DNA of 64,000 nucleotides from Nocardioides sp. 503 (lineage in GTDB: Bacteria; Actinomycetota; Actinomycetes; Propionibacteriales; Nocardioidaceae): NCBI RefSeq assembly GCF_004522095.1, contig NZ_SPUI01000003.1, forward strand, positions 496,001-560,000. Direction: 5' to 3'. The position numbers and the translations under genes were made by a program. The notes under the pieces are model-generated. The model did no database searches. It was not told the DNA's origin and was given only the letters and a program-made list of their open reading frames with translations. Positions 58,402-64,000 of the stretch are shown here, in pieces; the first letter of the stretch is position 1, and the number at the start of each line of letters is the position of its first letter.

Positions 58402-60401
58402 GCGACCTCGAACGCCTCTGGGACCGGCTCCCGGTCGGACCGGCGCCGCTCGCCGAGATCATGCGCGACGGCGCCGCGGGCGCCGCAGGCCGGCGGCCGG
58501 AGCGCCGTCGCCGGGTCGTGCGCCCGCTGGTGCGCGCCGCGGTCGTCGGGTCCGTGGCCGCCGCGTTCGTCGTCGGGGTGCTCGTGGGCCAGCCCGCGGA
58601 CGACGGGGCCGGCCCGGGGGCCGCCCCGCCCGCCGGGCCGCCCGCACCGAACACCCCGATCACGCCCGCGGCCTTCCACGGCGACCTGCGAGCGGCGGCG
58701 TCCTGCGACGCGCTGCTCGACCACTACGTCGAGCGCGCGCTGGAGCTGGTCGGGCCCTACGGGTGGGACTACTACACCGACTACAACGCCTCCCTGGCGA
58801 TGCCACGAGGCACCCTGGACGGAGGGGCGATGTTCCGGAAGGAGGCGCCCTCCACCGAGCAGTCGGTCAGCAGCGACACCGGCACCAACGTCCAGGAGGC
58901 CGGGGTCGACGAGCCCGACCACGTCAAGACCGACGGCGAGCTGCTGGTGCGGGTGCGCGGCGCCGAGCTCACGACGTACGACGTCAGCGGCGACGCGGTG
59001 GCCGAGCTCGGCTCCCTGGACCTCGGCGAGCTGCGCGACGCCGAGATCATGCTCAGCGACGACACCGTGGTCGCCGTCGGGGCGATCGGGCGCGGGTCGG
59101 CGCCCGGGACCCGCGTGGTCACGGTCGACGTGGCCGACCCGGCGGCACCGGCCGTGACCGGGACCGTCGACTACGACAGCGCGCTCCAGAGTGCGCGGCA
59201 GCACGGCGACGACGTCCGGCTGGTGCTCGCGTCCGGCCTGCCGAGCCTGGACTTCGTCGAGCCGCGGCGCCGCGGCGGCACCTGGCGGCAGCGCGACCGC
59301 GCCGCCCTGCGGGCCAACCGGGCGGTCGTGCGCGAGTCCACGCTGGCCGACTGGGTGCCCCAGGTGACGACGGCGTCCGGGCGCGAGCAGCTGGTCGCGT
59401 GCGGCGACGTCGCGATCCCGAAGGCCGATCTCGCCCTGGACACCACCGCGGTCGTCGGCTTCCCCGCCGACGCGCCCTCGCAGCTGAGCACGCTGGGGCT
59501 GGCCGGCTCGGCGCCGCTGGCCTACGAGTCGCCCGACCACCTCTACCTCGCCACGCAGGCCGACCCGTGGGGCGGCTGCTGCGTCGACTCGATGTTCTCG
59601 GCCCGTCGTACCTCCGGCGCCGTCAGCGGGGTCACCCACGTCTTCGACTTCGCGCTGGAGGGCGCCGGCGCCTCCTACGTCGGGTCCGGCGAGGTCGAGG
59701 GCGCGCTCGCCGACCGGTGGTCGGTCGACGAGCACGACGGCGTCCTGCGGCTCGCCGTCGGCCCGACGCAGGAGACCGGCGACTACAGCTCGATCGTGAC
59801 GCTCGAGGCCCAGGGCGACGAGCTCGTCGAGGTCGGCCGGCTCGACCACGTCGGCGACGACGAGACCATCCAGTCGGTGCGCTGGTTCGATGACCTGGCG
59901 TTCGTGGTGACCTTCCGCCAGGTGGACCCGCTCTACGCGATCGACCTGAGCGACCAGACGGCGCCGCGGCTCGGCGGCGAGCTCAAGATCCCCGGCTTCT
60001 CCGACTACCTCCACCCCCTCGGGCCGCACCGGCTGGTGGGCATGGGCGAGGGGCCGGGCGAGGGCGGGCGCTGGGGGGCGCAGGTGTCGGCGTTCGAGAT
60101 CAGCGACCTCGACGCGCCCCGCCGCACCGACGTGCACGCCTACGCCGGCGGCACGACCGCGCTGGCCGGGCAGGACCCGCGCCAGTTCACCTGGCTGCCC
60201 CGGGAGCGGGTGGCGCTCACGGTGATCCAGCGCGGCAGCACCGGCTACGTCTCCGTGCTGACCTTCGCCCGCGGCAAGATCACCGACCGGCTGGTCGAGG
60301 TCGAGCACGGCGACGACGTGTCCGCCGTACGCCTCGTCCCCCTGCCCGGCGACCGCGTCGCCCTCGTCACCGGCGAGGACGTCGAGATGTTCCCGCTCTG
60401 A
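58398..60401 (+). CDS. Membrane-anchored beta-propeller protein, likely sigma partner
   Basis: A 667-residue protein. The first 45 residues are cytoplasmic and basic, one membrane helix follows (VRAAVVGSVAAAFVVGVLVG, about 45-65), then a Pro/Gly linker and a large outside beta-propeller domain (family of secreted actinobacterial beta-propeller proteins, DUF/PF09826 type) with VQEAGVDEPDHVKTDGE near residue 165. ATG at 58398 overlaps the sigma factor stop. Its N-terminus is placed like an anti-sigma, but no zinc-binding motif is present, so regulation is inferred. Confidence 0.85.
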   Translation: MSDLERLWDRLPVGPAPLAEIMRDGAAGAAGRRPERRRRVVRPLVRAAVVGSVAAAFVVGVLVGQPADDGAGPGAAPPAGPPAPNTPITPAAFHGDLRAAASCDALLDHYVERALELVGPYGWDYYTDYNASLAMPRGTLDGGAMFRKEAPSTEQSVSSDTGTNVQEAGVDEPDHVKTDGELLVRVRGAELTTYDVSGDAVAELGSLDLGELRDAEIMLSDDTVVAVGAIGRGSAPGTRVVTVDVADPAAPAVTGTVDYDSALQSARQHGDDVRLVLASGLPSLDFVEPRRRGGTWRQRDRAALRANRAVVRESTLADWVPQVTTASGREQLVACGDVAIPKADLALDTTAVVGFPADAPSQLSTLGLAGSAPLAYESPDHLYLATQADPWGGCCVDSMFSARRTSGAVSGVTHVFDFALEGAGASYVGSGEVEGALADRWSVDEHDGVLRLAVGPTQETGDYSSIVTLEAQGDELVEVGRLDHVGDDETIQSVRWFDDLAFVVTFRQVDPLYAIDLSDQTAPRLGGELKIPGFSDYLHPLGPHRLVGMGEGPGEGGRWGAQVSAFEISDLDAPRRTDVHAYAGGTTALAGQDPRQFTWLPRERVALTVIQRGSTGYVSVLTFARGKITDRLVEVEHGDDVSAVRLVPLPGDRVALVTGEDVEMFPL

Positions 60402-60413
60402 GGGGCCGCCGGT

Positions 60414-60482
60414 CGGGATAGTCCCCAACAAAATCGTGGCCGGAGCCTTCCGAGAAGCACGAATTTGTGAGGGACTATCCCG
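60414..60482. repeat. Long imperfect palindrome (REP- or terminator-like)
   Basis: CGGGATAGTCCC and GGGACTATCCCG are perfect 12-bp arms; the next 13 positions inward pair at about 10 (around ACAAAATCGTG), leaving a 19-base loop. It starts 12 bases after the propeller gene stop. It is AT-richer than its surroundings and may be a mobile palindromic unit or a terminator. Confidence 0.75.
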
Positions 60483-60497
60483 GCGGGGCCGGCGACG

Positions 60498-60503
60498 TAA
60501 ACT
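60498..60503 (+). promoter_or_regulatory. -10 box of a leaderless promoter
   Basis: TAAACT, then 6 bases, then ATG at 60510. Confidence 0.62.
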
Positions 60504-60509
60504 CGGGTC

Positions 60510-60779
60510 ATGTGCCGCAACATCCGCCCGCTCAACAACTTCGAGCCGCCGGCCACGCGTGACGAGGTGACTGCCGCCGCGCTGCAGTACGTGCGCAAGG
60601 TCAGCGGGACGACCAAGCCGTCGCAGGCCAACCAGGCGGTCTTCGACCAGGCCGTCCGCGAGATCGCCCACCTCACCCAGCACCTGCTCGACGACCTGGT
60701 GACGGCCGCTCCGCCCAAGGACCGCGACGTCGAGGCCGCCAAGGCGCGGGCGCGCGCCGAGCTGCGCTACGCCCGCTAG
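60510..60779 (+). CDS. DUF2277 family protein
   Basis: An 89-residue protein with the signature start MCRNIRPLNNFEPPAT and the conserved AALQYVRKVSGTTKPSQAN that mark DUF2277. The rest is helical and basic at the end. Function unknown. It has a leaderless promoter and is followed directly by the sirtuin gene, with which it probably forms an operon. Confidence 0.92.
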   Translation: MCRNIRPLNNFEPPATRDEVTAAALQYVRKVSGTTKPSQANQAVFDQAVREIAHLTQHLLDDLVTAAPPKDRDVEAAKARARAELRYAR

Positions 60780-60788
60780 GTGGGCCCG

Positions 60789-61610
60789 GTGACGGCCGCG
60801 CCGGCCCCCGCGTCGTACGACGACGCCTGCGCGCTGCTCGACGGTCGGCCTCTCGTCGTCCTCACCGGCGCCGGCCTCTCGACCGACTCCGGCATCCCCG
60901 ACTACCGCGGCCCGGGGGCACCGGTGCGGGCGCCGATGACCTACCAGGAGTTCGTGGCCGGGGCCGAGGCGCAGCAGCGCTACTGGGCTCGCAGCCACCT
61001 CGGGTGGGGGCGCATGCGCCACGCCTCCCCCAACGACGGCCACCGCGCGCTCGCCGCGCTGGACCCCGAGCTGCTCATCACCCAGAACGTCGACGGGCTG
61101 CACGAGGCCGTCGGGACCCGGCGGCTGGTCGCCCTGCACGGGCGGATCGCCGACGTGGTCTGCCTCGACTGCCGGGTCACCTCCTCGCGGGTGGCGCTGC
61201 ACGACCGGATGACCGAGCTCAACCCCGGCTTCACCGCGCGCCACGCCACCGCCGAGGTCCGACCCGACGGTGACGTCGAGCTCGACGACACCGCCGACTT
61301 CGTCGTCCCCGCGTGCGAGGACTGCGGCGGGGTGCTCAAGCCGGACGTGGTCTTCTTCGGCGAGAACGTCCCCGCGCCGCGCGTCGAGCGCTGCTACGCG
61401 GCGGTCGAGGGCCTGGCGGACTCCGGGGGCGTGCTGCTGGTGGCCGGCTCGAGCCTGACGGTGATGAGCGGCCTGCGCTTCGTCCGCCGCGCGAGCAAGC
61501 TCGGCGTCCCGGTCGTCATCGTCAACCGCGGCGCCACCCGCGGCGACGAGCACGCGACGTACAAGCTCGAGCTCGGCTGCTCGGAGTTCCTCGCCGCCCT
61601 TGCGGGCTGA
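60789..61610 (+). CDS. NAD-dependent protein deacetylase (sirtuin)
   Basis: A 273-residue Sir2/CobB-type enzyme that removes acyl groups from lysines using NAD. Signatures: VLTGAGLSTDSGIPDYRG, ITQNVDGLHE, the catalytic His in ALHGRIADV, and zinc cysteines in CLDCRV and CEDCGG, then VFFGENVP and VAGSSLTV. GTG at 60789 is preferred because AGGTGG lies 5 bases upstream; GTG at 60780, immediately after the DUF2277 stop, is the alternative. Confidence 0.93.
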   Translation: MTAAPAPASYDDACALLDGRPLVVLTGAGLSTDSGIPDYRGPGAPVRAPMTYQEFVAGAEAQQRYWARSHLGWGRMRHASPNDGHRALAALDPELLITQNVDGLHEAVGTRRLVALHGRIADVVCLDCRVTSSRVALHDRMTELNPGFTARHATAEVRPDGDVELDDTADFVVPACEDCGGVLKPDVVFFGENVPAPRVERCYAAVEGLADSGGVLLVAGSSLTVMSGLRFVRRASKLGVPVVIVNRGATRGDEHATYKLELGCSEFLAALAG

Positions 61611-61635
61611 GGCTCACCCGCTCGCCGACGTGACC

Positions 61636-61685
61636 GGGAGTACGAGCGCAGCGAGTACTCCGTAGGGAGCGACGAAGTCGCTCCC
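61636..61685. terminator. Double hairpin between convergent genes
   Basis: GGAGTAC and GTACTCC (61637-61661) are followed by GGGAGCGAC-GAA-GTCGCTCCC (61665-61685), a perfect 9-bp stem. They lie between the stops of the sirtuin gene and the regulator gene and probably end transcription from both sides. Confidence 0.8.
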
Positions 61686-61688
61686 CCG

Positions 61689-62381
61689 TCATTCCACCAG
61701 CTTGCGCACGAAGATGTGGTTGGCGGCGTCGGGGACGATCTCGGCGGTCTCGCCGCCGGAGCCGACGAGCACGCCGTCGGCGGTGGCGACGATGGTGACG
61801 GTCTTGTCGGGGAGCGCGCCGACGCGGCGCATGGCGCTCATCAGCGACTCGTCCTTCTGCATCTCCTCGGAGATGCGGCGCACCAGGACGCGGCCCTCCT
61901 CGGCGCCGGCGGCCTGCGTGAGCGACTCCACGCCCTCCATGAACTCCTCGCCGACGGTGACCTCGCCGAGCTCGTCGAGGCCCGGGATCGGGTTGCCGTA
62001 GGGCGACTCGGTGGGGTGGTCGAGCAGCTCGAGGAGGCGGCGCTCGACGGTCTCGGACATGACGTGCTCCCAGCGGCAGGCCTCCTCGTGCACGAGCTCC
62101 CAGTCGAGCCCGATCACGTCGGTGAGCAGCCGCTCGGCGAGCCGGTGCTTGCGCATCACCCGGGTGGCGAGCTGGGTGCCGACGTCGGTGAGCTGCAGGT
62201 GGCGGTCGCCCTCGACGGTGAGCAGGCCGTCACGCTCCATGCGCGCGACGGTCTGCGAGACCGTCGGGCCGCTCTGGTGGAGTCGCTCCGCGATGCGGGC
62301 GCGCAGCGGGACGATGCCCTCCTCCACGAGCTCGTAGATCGTGCGGAGGTACATCTCGGTGGTGTCGATCAGGTCGCTCAC
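61689..62381 (-). CDS. ideR: IdeR/DtxR-family metal-dependent repressor
   Basis: A 230-residue iron- or manganese-responsive repressor. The N-terminal winged helix contains RIAERLHQSGPTVSQTVARME, the dimer/metal domain has EEACRWEHVMSETVERRL (Cys/Glu/His ligands near residues 100-107), and a C-terminal SH3-like domain follows (about 150-230). Such proteins repress metal uptake when the metal is bound. Start is GTG at 62381. The symbol is given by close resemblance to IdeR; a MntR-type role cannot be excluded. Confidence 0.9.
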   Translation of the reverse strand: MSDLIDTTEMYLRTIYELVEEGIVPLRARIAERLHQSGPTVSQTVARMERDGLLTVEGDRHLQLTDVGTQLATRVMRKHRLAERLLTDVIGLDWELVHEEACRWEHVMSETVERRLLELLDHPTESPYGNPIPGLDELGEVTVGEEFMEGVESLTQAAGAEEGRVLVRRISEEMQKDESLMSAMRRVGALPDKTVTIVATADGVLVGSGGETAEIVPDAANHIFVRKLVE

Positions 62382-62428
62382 CTACCCATTCTTACGCATG
62401 TGTGTGTGCCCCTGGCAGGGTGGAGGCG

Positions 62429-63751
62429 ATGCCTGCCGTCATGTGGTTCCGCCGGGACCTCCGCACGCGTGACAACCCTGCCCTCCTGCAGGCCGCGGCG
62501 GAGGGCGAGGTCCTCCCGCTGTTCGTGCTCGATCCGCGGCTCTGGGGCCCCGCCGGCCCGTCGCGCCGGTCCTACCTCACCGCCTCGCTGCGCTCGCTGG
62601 GCGCCGACGTGCCGCTCGCGGTCGTCCACGGCGATCCCGTACGGCGGGTGGTCGAGGCCGCGCGCGAGGTCGGGGCCGACCGGGTCCACGTCGCGGCCGA
62701 CTACGGCCCCTACGGCCACGCCCGCGACCTCGAGGTCGAGCGGGCCCTGGCCGAGGCCGGCGTCGAACTCGTCCGCACCGGCTCGCCGTACGCCGTGGCG
62801 CCCGGCCGGGTGACCAACGGCAGCGGCGAGCCCTACAAGGTCTACACGCCGTTCTCCAAGGCGTGGGCCGACCACGGCTGGCGCGCGCCGGTCGACGCAC
62901 CGACCGGCGTCACCTGGGTGAGCCTCGAGGACACCACCGACGTCCCCGAGACCGCGCTGCCGGCCGGGCTCGAGCTGCCCGAGGCCGGCGAGGCCGCGGC
63001 CCACCGCCGCTGGGCCGACTTCCTCGACGTGATCGCCGACTACGCCGATGACCGCGACAAGCCGGCCGTCGACGGCACCTCCCGCCTCTCGGTGCACCTC
63101 AAGTACGGCGAGGTCCACCCCCGCACGCTGCTCGCGGACCTCGCGACGCTGCGCAGCGCCGGCGCGGCGACGTACCGCAAGGAGCTGGCCTGGCGGGAGT
63201 TCTACGCCGACGTGCTCTTCGCCCGGCCCGACACCGCGCGCGACTACCTCAAGCCCGACTACGGGCGGATGCGCTACGACGACCCCGCCGACCACCTCGA
63301 GGCGTGGCAGGAGGGCCGCACCGGCTTCCCGATCGTCGACGCCGGCATGCGCCAGCTGCGCGGCATGGGCTGGGTGCACAACCGGGTCCGGATGATCGTG
63401 GCGAGCTTCCTGGTCAAGGACCTGCACGTCGAGTGGCAGCACGGCGCGCGCCACTTCCTGCACTGGCTCGTCGACGGCGACCTGGCCTCCAACAACCACG
63501 GCTGGCAGTGGGTGGCCGGCAGCGGCACCGACGCGGCGCCGTACTTCCGGGTCTTCAACCCCACCAGCCAGGGCCGCAAGTTCGACCCGCGCGGTGACTA
63601 CGTACGCCGCTGGGTACCCGAGCTCGCCGACGTCGCCGACCCGCACGACCCGAGCGCCGACGACCGCGACCGGGTCGGCTACCCGCACCCCGTCGTCGAC
63701 CACGCCGAGGAGCGCCGCGAGGCGCTCGACCGCTGGGAGGAGATCCGATGA
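62429..63751 (+). CDS. phr: Deoxyribodipyrimidine photolyase
   Basis: A 440-residue class I photolyase that repairs UV-induced pyrimidine dimers with light. The N-terminal antenna domain begins MPAVMWFRRDLRTRDNPAL. The FAD domain has LAWREFYADVLF near residue 250, FPIVDAGMRQLRGMGWVHNRVRM near 300-322, LASNNHGWQWVAGSGTD and FRVFNPTSQGRKFDP near 350-385. ATG at 62429 is used, with GGTGGAGGC upstream. Its stop overlaps the next ATG. Confidence 0.96.
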   Translation: MPAVMWFRRDLRTRDNPALLQAAAEGEVLPLFVLDPRLWGPAGPSRRSYLTASLRSLGADVPLAVVHGDPVRRVVEAAREVGADRVHVAADYGPYGHARDLEVERALAEAGVELVRTGSPYAVAPGRVTNGSGEPYKVYTPFSKAWADHGWRAPVDAPTGVTWVSLEDTTDVPETALPAGLELPEAGEAAAHRRWADFLDVIADYADDRDKPAVDGTSRLSVHLKYGEVHPRTLLADLATLRSAGAATYRKELAWREFYADVLFARPDTARDYLKPDYGRMRYDDPADHLEAWQEGRTGFPIVDAGMRQLRGMGWVHNRVRMIVASFLVKDLHVEWQHGARHFLHWLVDGDLASNNHGWQWVAGSGTDAAPYFRVFNPTSQGRKFDPRGDYVRRWVPELADVADPHDPSADDRDRVGYPHPVVDHAEERREALDRWEEIR

Positions 63752-64000
63752 CCAGCCCCGCCCCCCTGGGTCCCGTGATCGTGCCGAGCCGCTTCTGCGG
63801 GCCGCCCTCCTCGGGCAACGGCGGCTGGTCCGCCGGCGCCCTCGCCGCGACGCTCCCCCACGCCGACGACCACGGCCGCTCCTGGCCGGCGGTGACCGTC
63901 GCGCTGCGGCAGCCGCCGCCGCTCGACGTGGAGCTGGCGGTCGCCGACGAGGACGGCACCCACGTGGCGTCGTACGACGGCCGGCCGGTCGCCCAGGCCC
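63748..64000 (+). CDS. Hotdog/thioesterase-like protein, N-terminal part
   Basis: The first 84 residues of a protein cut by the window end. ATG at 63748 overlaps the photolyase stop (ATGA). Early sequence (VPSRFCGPPSSGNGGWSAGALA) and the strand-rich PAVTVALRQPPPLDVELAV resemble actinobacterial hotdog-fold thioesterase-like proteins. Assignment is tentative because most of the protein is missing. Confidence 0.6.
   Translation, partial: MTSPAPLGPVIVPSRFCGPPSSGNGGWSAGALAATLPHADDHGRSWPAVTVALRQPPPLDVELAVADEDGTHVASYDGRPVAQA

Overview
The window is very GC-rich chromosomal DNA from an actinobacterium. A Nocardioides-like member of the Propionibacteriales fits best: a WhiB protein, an IdeR/DtxR regulator, a SigE-family sigma factor, a PucR regulator, many GTG starts, and repeated TAnnnT boxes 6-7 nt before start codons (leaderless transcription). 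The genus is an inference.

Region 1 (1 to about 28512) is the right-hand part of a temperate siphovirus prophage. It ends at a 3' fragment of a tRNA-Arg(CCT) gene next to a tyrosine integrase. Almost all genes lie on the minus strand in one long, tightly overlapping array. In the order of transcription these are: Cro/Xis-like regulators (25114-24576), small zinc-binding proteins and WhiB (24497-22341), a recombination set (Cas4-like nuclease, P/Q-rich possible ssDNA-binding protein, SNF2 helicase, RuvC-like resolvase; 21547-16702), a single 1586-residue replication protein joining primase-polymerase, SF3 helicase and family A DNA polymerase (14991-10231), then HNH, small and large terminase, portal, ClpP-like protease, major capsid, head-tail connectors, major tail protein, tail chaperones and the start of the tape measure (9424-1). 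Lysis genes are not in the window. A forward lysogeny block (repressor, small membrane protein, ImmA/IrrE peptidase; 25286-26808) faces the lytic array across a palindrome-rich control region. Two lone forward genes with their own leaderless promoters (16125-16694, 21577-22317) look like morons. Nine copies of a 10-bp iteron sit inside the replication gene, in the linker between its helicase and polymerase parts, and are a candidate phage origin.

Region 2 (28513-42909) is host DNA. It holds a giant secreted phosphodiester glycosidase/metallophosphoesterase/collagen-like protein, a tandem GNAT protein, a secreted Ig-like protein, an unusual operon (membrane hybrid histidine kinase, pyruvoyl-dependent arginine decarboxylase fused to a GNAT domain, CheY-like receiver), and a PucR regulator.

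Region 3 (42910-56449) is a minus-strand peptide-use locus: an S12 serine hydrolase, a complete Opp/Dpp transporter, an S9 peptidase fused to an S12 beta-lactamase-like domain, an M20 peptidase, a COG3375-type GNAT and an N-acylamino acid racemase-type enolase. Together they suggest import and breakdown of modified, D-residue or N-acyl peptides.

Region 4 (56450-64000) holds housekeeping genes: an enoyl reductase/saccharopine dehydrogenase-like protein, a SigE sigma factor with a membrane beta-propeller partner, DUF2277, a sirtuin, IdeR/DtxR, photolyase, and the start of a hotdog-like protein. Two families of intergenic palindromes (36369/43014/43106 and 60414) look like REP-type elements or terminators.
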